64,000 bases of DNA from Chitinophaga flava (lineage in GTDB: Bacteria; Bacteroidota; Bacteroidia; Chitinophagales; Chitinophagaceae). Within the stretch, counting starts at the first letter, position 1. Each line of letters begins with the position of its first letter. A model generated the notes under the pieces. The model was not told the DNA's origin and ran no database searches. It saw only the letters and a list, made by a program, of their open reading frames with translations. The translations under genes and the position numbers were made by a program. Shown here piece after piece: positions 52,921 through 61,495 of the stretch. The stretch lies in the NCBI RefSeq assembly GCF_003308995.1, contig NZ_QFFJ01000001.1, forward strand, positions 558,001 to 622,000, in the 5' to 3' direction.

Positions 52921-53502
52921 ATGCCGGATGAAAGAGAGCAACTAAAAGCAATAGCAGCAGGTAACGATGCCGCCTACACGCGTATTTTTCACGCCTATAG
53001 CCAACAGGTGTTTAATGTAGCCATGTTATATCTGAAAGATGAAGCCGCAGCAGGTGAAGTAGTGCAGGAGATATTCCTGAAAGTATGGTTAAAAAGGGAT
53101 GCGCTTGTTGCCGTAGAAGACTTTGCTGACTATCTCTTTATCCTTACGCGTAACTACATCTACGACAGCTTCCGCCGGCAACTGGTCAAACAGAAGGCCA
53201 TGGCTTATCTCGAGATGCAGCATCCGGGTTATGCCAATGATACGGACCATGCTGTCCGTGAACATCAGTACGAACAAATGCTGCAGACCGCCATTGCTTC
53301 GCTGCCCCCTGCACGCAGGAAGATCTATCTCGCCCGTAAACAAGGTCTGAGCAATGAAGAAATTTCCCGGGAACTGAATATCTCTGTTCATACCGTTAAA
53401 AAACAGATGCAACTCGCATTGCAGTTTTTACGGAGTTTTGTCAACCAACAGCTGCGTAGCTGGTTGCTGCTGTTGCTACTATTATTATACCTTCTCTCCT
53501 AA
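52921..53502 (+). CDS. ECF sigma factor 2
   Basis: The protein has 193 residues from ATG at 52921 (MPDEREQLKAIAAG); an upstream TTG would add a Lys/Arg stretch and is unlikely. Region 2 (DAAYTRIFHAYSQQVFNVAMLYL, VVQEIFLKVWLKR) and region 4 (LPPARRKIYLARKQGLSNEEISRELNISVHTVKKQM) are clear. The hydrophobic C-terminal tail (LLLLLLLYLLS) is as in ECF factor 1. It begins the plus-strand run sigma, fecR, susC, susD and probably drives it. Confidence 0.95.
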   Translation: MPDEREQLKAIAAGNDAAYTRIFHAYSQQVFNVAMLYLKDEAAAGEVVQEIFLKVWLKRDALVAVEDFADYLFILTRNYIYDSFRRQLVKQKAMAYLEMQHPGYANDTDHAVREHQYEQMLQTAIASLPPARRKIYLARKQGLSNEEISRELNISVHTVKKQMQLALQFLRSFVNQQLRSWLLLLLLLLYLLS

Positions 53503-53602
53503 TCATTTCATTATCAGCGTTAAAAAAAATTTTCTTTCGGAATACTCCTTTTGTTTCCGACGTTCGTCTTTATAGCTGTCACCAATTCTAAAGTCGCTAT
53601 TA

Positions 53603-54796
53603 ATGACCGTCACAGAAATCAGACAGCTGCTGGAAAAATACAAGCAAGGGACATTGAGTCCGGAAGAGTTGTCGCAACTGGAAGAGGCTGTTGTTGCAGG
53701 TTCTTTTGAAGAAGAAATAAAGGCAGATATCCTGCATACCCTATATACCCATGCAGCTCCGGATGCCAACTGGCCGGAAGAGAAAAAGGCTGCATTGCTG
53801 CAACAGATACTGTATACCGCTCCGATGCGCCCGGTGCGGAACAACACCGTTCGGAAACGTTGGATATATGCTGCAGCCGCCGTCCTGGCAGCAGGTATCA
53901 TTACCAGCGGCACCTATCTGATGATGCGCAGACAGGAACCTGCGCCGGTAGCCGTTGTCCACCCAAAGGTACCGCTGGCCCCTGGCTCCAGCAAAGCAAT
54001 GCTGACACTGGCTGATAACAGTACCATCACCCTTGACAGCAGTAATAATGGCGCGCTGGCTACACAAGGCAGTACACAAATCGTCAATACCAATGGCGCC
54101 CTCACCTACAAAGGTAATGGTAGCAACAAACAACCCTTGTACAATACAGTGGCTACTCCAAGGGGCGGACAATATCAGCTCACCCTCGCCGATGGCAGCA
54201 GAATATGGCTAAATGCAGCTAGCAGCGTACGTTTCCCAGCTGCCTTCACTGGTAAGGAAAGGTTGGTGGAAGTAACCGGAGAAGTATATTTCGAAATCGC
54301 TAAAAATGCGGAAATGCCTTTCCGCGTAAAAATAAAAACGGCCGCCAATGATATGACCGTTACCGTGCTGGGCACAAGTTTTAACGTGATGGCCTATCCG
54401 GACGAGCAGGCAATCCGCACCACCCTCGTGGAAGGCGCGGTGCAGGTAGCCCGCGGCACCGAAAGCAGCCTGCTCAAACCCGGCTATCAGGCCTCTATAC
54501 CATCTGCCGGCGGAACTTTTGAAATCAGCGAAGCCGATATAGAACAAACACTGGCCTGGAAAGAAGGTAAATTCCGTTTCCGCAACACCAATATCAAAAC
54601 CATTATGCGTCAGCTGTCACGGTGGTACGATATCGATGTGGCCTATGATGGTAACGTATCAGATATAGACCTGACAGGTGTCATCTCCCGCAGGGAAGAT
54701 GCAGGCGCCCTGCTCAAAGCCCTGGAAACCACACAAAGAGTAAAATTCACTGTAGATGGCCATACTATAACAGCCCGGCCCGTTGCGCCGCAGTAA
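53603..54796 (+). CDS. FecR-type anti-sigma factor 2
   Basis: The protein has 397 residues: an N-terminal cytoplasmic domain, a membrane helix (IYAAAAVLAAGIITSGTYLMM, about 87-107) and a periplasmic FecR domain (TPRGGQYQLTLADGSRIWLNAASSVRFP, ERLVEVTGEVYFEIAKN), ending in a DUF4974-type part (FRNTNIKTIMRQLSRWYDIDV). It senses the STN domain of the SusC protein encoded next and frees ECF factor 2. Confidence 0.95.
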   Translation: MTVTEIRQLLEKYKQGTLSPEELSQLEEAVVAGSFEEEIKADILHTLYTHAAPDANWPEEKKAALLQQILYTAPMRPVRNNTVRKRWIYAAAAVLAAGIITSGTYLMMRRQEPAPVAVVHPKVPLAPGSSKAMLTLADNSTITLDSSNNGALATQGSTQIVNTNGALTYKGNGSNKQPLYNTVATPRGGQYQLTLADGSRIWLNAASSVRFPAAFTGKERLVEVTGEVYFEIAKNAEMPFRVKIKTAANDMTVTVLGTSFNVMAYPDEQAIRTTLVEGAVQVARGTESSLLKPGYQASIPSAGGTFEISEADIEQTLAWKEGKFRFRNTNIKTIMRQLSRWYDIDVAYDGNVSDIDLTGVISRREDAGALLKALETTQRVKFTVDGHTITARPVAPQ

Positions 54797-54979
54797 CACT
54801 TATACCTGTAAGAATTATTAACGTTTAAAAGATTTCATGTTATGAATACGTAGTCGCATCAACCATTTGCGGGTAGAAAAACCGGACCCCGATTGCAGTC
54901 AGAGCCCGGCACTAAATGGCTACCCAATTTCGCATTGTCATTAGAAACTGAATTATTAAAAAGCCACGAACACAAAAGT

Positions 54980-57900
54980 ATGCAACAACTTACTACTGGC
55001 AAAGCCCGTATCAACCGCGGGCCTTTGCAGCGAAAATTTCTGTTGGTTATGAAATTAACTGCCACTTTCATATTGGCCATCACCCTTCACCTGAGCGCTA
55101 AAACCTATTCTCAGACCGTTACCCTCAAGGGCAAACGGCTGGCGCTTTACGATGTGTTCAATAATATCAGCAAACAGACCGGCTACGAGTTTGTGTATGA
55201 TGAAAAACTCCTGCAAAGCTCCGGTCCTGTTACCATGAACGTGAACAATGCCCCCCTCACAGAGGTGCTGGACAAATGCCTGAAAGGGAAACCGCTCAAC
55301 TACGCCATCGTCAACCGGATCATTGTGATCAGCCCCAAACCGGTGGAAATACCGGTAGTACAGGCTGCTCCCATCCGTGGTACCGTGACCGGCGAAAACG
55401 GACAACCCCTGTTTAACGTAAGCATCCAGATTAAAGGCACCACCAAAGGCACCATCACCAATGAAAAAGGTGCTTTCACCATCCAGGCCGATAAAAAGGA
55501 TATCCTTGTTTTCAGCTACCTGGGTTATGAAAACAAAGAAGTACCCGTTGGCAATAACGAAGTACTGAATGTAGCCCTGGCGCCTTCCAACACCCAGCTG
55601 ACAGGCATACTGGTGACCGCCCTCGGCATCAAACGCTCCGAAAAAGCCATTACCTATTCCATGCAGCAGGTAAACGGCGCAGAACTGACCAAAGCCAAAG
55701 ACCCCAACCTCATCAATACCTTAAACGGTAAAGTAGCCGGCCTTTCCATCTCCCCCAGCGCCTCTGGTATAGGCGGTTCTGCCAAAGTAGTTTTACGCGG
55801 TAATAAATCTGGTATCGGCAGTAACCAGGCCCTGTACGTAATAGACGGCGTACCCATGAACAACAATCTCACCAATCAGCCTACCACCGCTTATGGCGGT
55901 AGCTCCGCCTACGACGGTGGCGACCCTATCTCCAACATGAACCCGGAAGACATTGAAAACGTCTCCGTGTTGAAAGGGGCTTCCGCTGCAGCACTCTATG
56001 GTAGTCAGGGTGCCAACGGTGTGATCCTCGTCACCACCAAAAGCGGTAAAGCGGGTAAAACAACCATCAATTTCTCCTCTGGTGTCAATATCGCCCAGGC
56101 AGCGTATAAACCGGAGTTTCAGAACAACTACGGTCCGGCTAACGCCACTTCGCCGCAGAGCTGGGGTCCTAAACTCAACAGCCCTGCAGGTAACAACCTG
56201 TCTTCCTTCTTCCAGACAGGTCAGACCTATACCAATGCTATCAGCCTTTCGGCCGGCACCGAACAGCTGCAGACCTACTTCTCTTACGCAAACACTTCCG
56301 CTACCGGTATTGAACCAGGCAACAAACTGGGCCGCAACAACATCAACTTTAAGGAAACCGGACATTTCCTGAACAATAAACTGACGGCAGAAGCAGATGT
56401 AAACTATGTGACCCAGAAGATTGACAACACACCGCTGTCAGGGTTGTATTTTAATCCACTCACCGGTTTATATCTCTTCCCACGCGGACAAAACATCCAG
56501 CAATTCAAAGACAAGTTTGAAGTACCGGACCCATCCCGCAACTTCCTGCCAGTGCAGAACTGGGCCTACCTGGATGATATCCAGCAAAACCCCTGGTGGA
56601 TCACCAAACGCAACACCAATTCACTGAACCGTAACAGACTGTTACTCAATGCCAGCTTAAAATATGAAATCACTCCCTGGCTGAATGTACAGGGCCGTGG
56701 TAGTATCGACCGCATCAATGATGTGTATGAACAAAAGCTGTACGCAGGTACTTACAAAGTGTTGTCTCCCGCTAATGGTGTATACAACTACAACAACTCC
56801 ACTACCACACAACAGTATGGAGACCTGTTGCTGAACTTCAACCTGCCTGTTAATAAAGATATCCGTTTAACCGGCGTATTGGGTGGCAGTATCCGTGATC
56901 TCAAAACAGAAGGCGTTAAGTTCGGCTCCGGTCAGGACGGTCTGAAAATCGCCAACGTCTTCAATATTCAGAACTTCAATACCCTGAATGCCCTCAATTC
57001 CGGCACGCTGCCAGAAAACCATGGCCAGTTCCAGTCAGCCTTTGGTAGCGCCAGCCTCTCCTGGAAAGAAATGGCCTTCCTTGACCTGACTGCCCGCAAC
57101 GACTGGTCTTCCAACCTCTCTTATACACCCAACGGTTCCTACTTCTATCCTTCTGTGGGCCTCAACCTGATACTGAGCCAGATGGTACAACTGCCACAGG
57201 TGATCACTTTTGCCAAAGTGAGAGGTTCTTATGCAGAAGTAGGCAACTCTCCGGACCCTTATAAAAGCAACCCCGCTCAGAACACTTTTGGCGTAGGAAC
57301 GCCTATCGGTAACACCAAGTCTCCGTTCACTGAACTTAAACCAGAGAAAACAAAATCACTGGAATTTGGTATGGAATGGCGTTTCCTTGACAACAGGCTG
57401 ACTGCAGACGTTACCTACTATAAAACCAACACCCACAATCAGACGCTGAGTATTCAGTCTCCCTGGGCTTCTTACTCAGAGCTGTTTTACTTCAATGCCG
57501 GTAATGTGCAGAACAAAGGTGTAGAAGCAGTAGTACGTTATGATGTTTTCCGCGGAGGTAAATTCCAGTGGAACACTGGCATTAACTACTCTGTAAACGA
57601 TAACCGCATTGTAGAACTGGCCACTACTAATCCCGAGTTTGTGCTGAGTGGTGCTTCCGGCGCCAACTATGTATCTAAATTCAAGGTAGGCGGTTCTTTT
57701 GGTGACATCTATGGTTCCGTGCTGCAGAAAGATGCACAGGGCCGTATCATGATCGATGATAAAGGCGCGCCTATCAAACAGGGCGGTGACTTTGTATACC
57801 TGGGCAACCCCAACTCCAAATGGCAGTTGGGCTGGAATAACAATCTCTCCTATGGTGCACTGACACTGTCTTTCCTGATAGATGGCAAATTTGGCGGAGA

Positions 57901-58327
57901 GGTGATGTCTGTAACCCAGTCTGTAATGGACCAGTATGGCGTATCCAAAGCTACCGGCGATGCCCGTGATGCAGGCGGTGTAGCCGTTAACGGTATAAGT
58001 CCGGACCAGAAAGCAGTTACCAGTGTAGACCCACAGAAATGGTATGGTACTATCGGTGGCCGTGAAGCCGTATCCGGCGAATATATGTACAGCGCTACAG
58101 TAGTACGTTTACGGGAGCTGTCGCTTGGATATACTTTCCCGGTAAAAAACAATGTGTTTAAAGCGCTGCGCCTGTCACTCACCGGCCGCAACCTGCTTTA
58201 CTTCTACAAGAAAGCGCCGTACGATCCGGAAATGACCATGTCTACTTTCAATGGTATGTCTGGTGTAGACATCTTCATGCCACCAGCTACCCGTAGCTAT
58301 GGCCTGACGCTGAATGCTACCTTCTAA
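54980..58327 (+). CDS. SusC/RagA TonB-dependent receptor 3 with STN domain
   Basis: The protein has 1115 residues from ATG at 54980 (MQQLTTGKARINRG); an upstream TTG is rejected because it adds no signal feature. A membrane-type signal lies at about residues 24-45, then the STN domain (YDVFNNISKQTGYEFVYDE), carboxypeptidase-regulatory-like domain (IRGTVTGENGQPLFNVSIQIKG), plug and barrel ending in YGLTLNATF. It partners the SusD-like gene 30 bases on and the FecR upstream. The nearby Endo H-type enzyme hints that glycans of the high-mannose kind may be imported. Confidence 0.95.
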   Translation: MQQLTTGKARINRGPLQRKFLLVMKLTATFILAITLHLSAKTYSQTVTLKGKRLALYDVFNNISKQTGYEFVYDEKLLQSSGPVTMNVNNAPLTEVLDKCLKGKPLNYAIVNRIIVISPKPVEIPVVQAAPIRGTVTGENGQPLFNVSIQIKGTTKGTITNEKGAFTIQADKKDILVFSYLGYENKEVPVGNNEVLNVALAPSNTQLTGILVTALGIKRSEKAITYSMQQVNGAELTKAKDPNLINTLNGKVAGLSISPSASGIGGSAKVVLRGNKSGIGSNQALYVIDGVPMNNNLTNQPTTAYGGSSAYDGGDPISNMNPEDIENVSVLKGASAAALYGSQGANGVILVTTKSGKAGKTTINFSSGVNIAQAAYKPEFQNNYGPANATSPQSWGPKLNSPAGNNLSSFFQTGQTYTNAISLSAGTEQLQTYFSYANTSATGIEPGNKLGRNNINFKETGHFLNNKLTAEADVNYVTQKIDNTPLSGLYFNPLTGLYLFPRGQNIQQFKDKFEVPDPSRNFLPVQNWAYLDDIQQNPWWITKRNTNSLNRNRLLLNASLKYEITPWLNVQGRGSIDRINDVYEQKLYAGTYKVLSPANGVYNYNNSTTTQQYGDLLLNFNLPVNKDIRLTGVLGGSIRDLKTEGVKFGSGQDGLKIANVFNIQNFNTLNALNSGTLPENHGQFQSAFGSASLSWKEMAFLDLTARNDWSSNLSYTPNGSYFYPSVGLNLILSQMVQLPQVITFAKVRGSYAEVGNSPDPYKSNPAQNTFGVGTPIGNTKSPFTELKPEKTKSLEFGMEWRFLDNRLTADVTYYKTNTHNQTLSIQSPWASYSELFYFNAGNVQNKGVEAVVRYDVFRGGKFQWNTGINYSVNDNRIVELATTNPEFVLSGASGANYVSKFKVGGSFGDIYGSVLQKDAQGRIMIDDKGAPIKQGGDFVYLGNPNSKWQLGWNNNLSYGALTLSFLIDGKFGGEVMSVTQSVMDQYGVSKATGDARDAGGVAVNGISPDQKAVTSVDPQKWYGTIGGREAVSGEYMYSATVVRLRELSLGYTFPVKNNVFKALRLSLTGRNLLYFYKKAPYDPEMTMSTFNGMSGVDIFMPPATRSYGLTLNATF

Positions 58328-58357
58328 CCGATGTTTGTCACCATTAAAAAAGAAAAA

Positions 58358-59992
58358 ATGAAACGTTCCACTATATTTTCCGGTAAATACCGCCTGCCGG
58401 CCATAGCAGCAGGGCTGTTGCTGGCCATGACCGCCTGCACCAAAAACTTTGACCTGTATAATACGGATAATACCGGCATTCCTGACAAGATGCTGGAAGC
58501 TGACTTCTATAACCTCAGCTATTTAAAAACAGCTACCATGGCGATCTACAACTTCTCCGGTGGTGGCGATCCCAACTCTTTCCAGGTACAACAAAATCTG
58601 AATGCTGACTGCTTCTCGGGTTATATGGCTTCTCCCACTGCCTTTAACGGTGGCAGAAACAACCTGAGTTATTTTATGATGAGTAGCTGGAACGGCGAAG
58701 CCTTTAAAGTAGGCTATCTCAGCGTGATGGGACAACTGGCCAAACTGCGGGCTTCCAATATTCCGAAAGACTTTCCGGCAGTATGGGCAGTAGCACAGAT
58801 TGTACAGGTAACCGCTATGAGCCGTGTGACCGATATCTATGGGCCTATCCCCTATAGTAAAGCCGGCACCAGCAAAACCAGCATCGACTACGACAGTCAG
58901 CAGGAAGTGTACACCCGCTTCTTTAAAGAGCTGGATACTGCTAACATCACCCTGCGCGACTTTATCAGCAGCGGTAAAACACTGCCTTTCAAATTCGGTG
59001 ATTTTGATTTGGTATATAACGGAGACTTCACCAGATGGCTGCAGTTTAGCAACTCGCTGCGCCTGCGTCTGGCCATGCATATCATCAAGGCAGACAAAGC
59101 AACTGCACAGGCAGAGGCAGAAAAAGCCCTGGACCCTGCCAAAGGAGGCGTGATCACCAGCAACGATGGCAACATGAACGTGAAAGTGGTCGGTGCCGGC
59201 TATACGAATCCGCTGGTGTTCATTGCACAAAACTGGAATGATATTCAGATCAACGCTTCCCTGCAGTGTTATCTGACCGGCTACAAAGACCCGCGCCTGG
59301 CTAAATACATGTCGCTGTCTACCGACGCCAGCATCCCTAAACAGTATGTAGGTTTACGCCTGGGCAGCATCACCAGCTCCAACAGCAAAAGTGATTATGT
59401 AGGCTATTCCGCTATCAACTATCAAGACGGTGTTTTTACACTCAATACCCCTGTGCAGCTGATGACCGCTGCAGAAGTATATTTCCTGCGGGCAGAAGCA
59501 GCCCTCAATGGTTTCAACAATGCCGGCGGCAGTGTGCAGGAAATGTATGAAAAAGGTATCAACACCTCACTGGACCAATGGCATGCAGCCGATGCCAACT
59601 ATATCAACAACAGCACCAATACACCAGATGCTTATGTTGATCCGAAAAACACGCAAAACAACATCGACACCCCTTCCCATGTTACCGTGAAATGGGTGGA
59701 AAGTGCCACCATTGCGGAAAAGCAGGAACGTATCAGCACCCAGAAATGGCTGGCCATGTTCCCCGAAGGACAGGAAGCCTGGACGGAATTCCGCCGTACC
59801 GGTTATCCTAAACTGTTCCCTGTTGTCAACAACAACAGTGGTAACACCATCGATAGCAAAATACAAGTCAGAAGACTCCCCTTCCCCCAGAATGAATATA
59901 ATACCAACGGTGCAGCCGTTAACAAAGCCATTGGCCTGCTGAGCCAACCGGCCGACAACGGTGGCACCAGATTATGGTGGGACAGACCCTGA
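58358..59992 (+). CDS. SusD-like lipoprotein 3
   Basis: The protein has 544 residues from ATG at 58358, preceded by a purine-rich stretch; ATG at 58331 adds nine residues and is less likely. Lipobox LLAMTAC. SusD/RagB outer-membrane lipoprotein of the SusD-like_2 type: WAVAQIVQVTAMSRVTDIYGPIPYS, RWLQFSNSLRLRLAMHI, VYFLRAEAALNGF and ISTQKWLAMFPEGQEAWTEFRRTGYP. It binds the ligand for the SusC 3 receptor. Confidence 0.95.
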   Translation: MKRSTIFSGKYRLPAIAAGLLLAMTACTKNFDLYNTDNTGIPDKMLEADFYNLSYLKTATMAIYNFSGGGDPNSFQVQQNLNADCFSGYMASPTAFNGGRNNLSYFMMSSWNGEAFKVGYLSVMGQLAKLRASNIPKDFPAVWAVAQIVQVTAMSRVTDIYGPIPYSKAGTSKTSIDYDSQQEVYTRFFKELDTANITLRDFISSGKTLPFKFGDFDLVYNGDFTRWLQFSNSLRLRLAMHIIKADKATAQAEAEKALDPAKGGVITSNDGNMNVKVVGAGYTNPLVFIAQNWNDIQINASLQCYLTGYKDPRLAKYMSLSTDASIPKQYVGLRLGSITSSNSKSDYVGYSAINYQDGVFTLNTPVQLMTAAEVYFLRAEAALNGFNNAGGSVQEMYEKGINTSLDQWHAADANYINNSTNTPDAYVDPKNTQNNIDTPSHVTVKWVESATIAEKQERISTQKWLAMFPEGQEAWTEFRRTGYPKLFPVVNNNSGNTIDSKIQVRRLPFPQNEYNTNGAAVNKAIGLLSQPADNGGTRLWWDRP

Positions 59993-60002
59993 TTGATCTG
60001 AT

Positions 60003-60163
60003 GTAGCTGATGCTCCTGATGAGTGGAGAGCGGAGCGGAGATAATTGCTTGAATAGTTGTATAGGTTAACATATCACGCAGTAATATCCGGATGCTCTCT
60101 CTCTTCCGTCTCTCTTCTTCGCTCCAATCTTCGCTCATCAGGAGATCAGCAATATCAGTTTTA
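60003..60163. repeat. Imperfect long inverted repeat after susD 3
   Basis: The left part (CTGATGTAGCTGATGCTCCTGATGAG, then GAGAGCGGAGCGGAG) pairs imperfectly with the right part (CTCTCTTCTTCGCTCC, then CTCATCAGGAG and CAGCAATATCAG). It is made of the same TGATG units as the palindromes at 29471 and 42084. Probably a terminator or attenuator between SusD 3 and the Endo H-type gene. Confidence 0.6.
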
Positions 60164-60254
60164 AATCAGCGTTTCAACCAATATCTGAACCAATGTTACT
60201 GGCTTAACTCCGGGGAATTTTTACTTCCATTTTTAACCACTTAAAAATTCCGGT

Positions 60255-61202
60255 ATGAAAAAACAATTCCGCGTATGGTCGTCGGTCGCAGTACTGACCG
60301 CATGTACAACCCTGCTCTTTACAGCCTCCTGTAAAAAAGAAGAAACCCCGGCTGATGCCCCTCAAAAAGGCTCCCAACCCAAAGTAGAAAGTGTTACCAA
60401 AGCCGGCGGCAAATCTGTCTGCTATGTAGAAGTCAACAGTAACAGCCTGCTCAACACCGGCAAGTATACCCTGACTACCGGCGGTCAACAACTGTTTGAC
60501 ATCGCCATCATTTTTGCAGCCAACATTAATTACAACACCAGTACCGGCAAAGCAGTACTGTACAACAACCCGAATGTTACCAATGTGCTGGTCAACAAAG
60601 CCACACAGATTGTGCCTTTACAAAACAAAGGCATGAAAGTATTATTATCTATCCTTGGAAACCATCAGGGTGCAGGCTTCTGCAATTTCACCAGCCGCGC
60701 TGATGCCAGGGCTTTTGCGCAGCAGCTCGCCGATACTGCCAACTACTACGGTCTTGATGGTATCGATTTTGATGATGAGTATGCTGACTATGGTAACAAT
60801 GGTCTGCCTCAGCCCAACGACAGCTCTTTTGTAATGCTGCTCGATGAACTGCGGCAGCTGATGCCCACCAAAATAATATCGTTTTATTATTACGGGCCGG
60901 CAGCTTCCCGCTTATCCTGGGGCGGCAAAAAAGCAGGTGATTTCGTTGACTACAGCTGGAATGCCATATATGGCAGCTATTCAGTACCTAACGTGGCTGG
61001 CCTCAGCAAGGCCAATCTGGGACCTGCCGCAGTAGACATCCAGGCTACCAGCCAGACTACCGCTAAATCCCTCGCCACCCAAACCAAAAACAATGGCTAT
61101 GGTATCTACCTCTGGTATAATCTCACCAGCACCAACAAAGCCACCTATTTCTCCGCAGTATCCAGTGTACTGTATGGCAGCAATGTGACCTATACACCCT
61201 GA
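60255..61202 (+). CDS. Endo-beta-N-acetylglucosaminidase, GH18 (Endo H/F1-like)
   Basis: The protein has 315 residues with a lipobox (FTASC, Cys26), so it is a surface or periplasmic lipoprotein. The GH18 active site is GLDGIDFDDEYADYG with catalytic Glu175, preceded by KVLLSILGNHQG. KIISFYYYGPAASRLSWGG and YGIYLWYNL follow the Endo H layout closely. Such enzymes cut between the two core GlcNAc residues of high-mannose or hybrid N-glycans. It follows the SusC/SusD pair, so it probably frees the glycan that the pair imports. A terminator follows. Confidence 0.92.
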   Translation: MKKQFRVWSSVAVLTACTTLLFTASCKKEETPADAPQKGSQPKVESVTKAGGKSVCYVEVNSNSLLNTGKYTLTTGGQQLFDIAIIFAANINYNTSTGKAVLYNNPNVTNVLVNKATQIVPLQNKGMKVLLSILGNHQGAGFCNFTSRADARAFAQQLADTANYYGLDGIDFDDEYADYGNNGLPQPNDSSFVMLLDELRQLMPTKIISFYYYGPAASRLSWGGKKAGDFVDYSWNAIYGSYSVPNVAGLSKANLGPAAVDIQATSQTTAKSLATQTKNNGYGIYLWYNLTSTNKATYFSAVSSVLYGSNVTYTP

Positions 61203-61224
61203 TACCGCTGCTAGTGCGCTATTC

Positions 61225-61266
61225 TTACAGTCTCCGGCCTATTTACCGGAGACTGTAATTTTTTTT
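61225..61266 (+). terminator. Rho-independent terminator
   Basis: A 13-bp perfect stem (TTACAGTCTCCGG and its complement), an 8-base loop and eight T, 22 bases after the Endo H-type stop. Confidence 0.95.
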
Positions 61267-61495
61267 ATCCCTTCAATTTCATCATTATCAAGCTACTCCA
61301 TGTTAAAAGTCACTCCCCTCATAAATTTCCATCATCAAATCTGATAAAAAATACTTAATTTGAAATTACATGCAATCGATTGAAGATTGATAACCCGGAG
61401 ACCTGTAGCTTCAAAGGAGACCTGTAGTATTAGTGCATTAACCCAAACAACCCAAGATCTATTTCTCAATAACTCACCCCTAAAACAAACCCTCT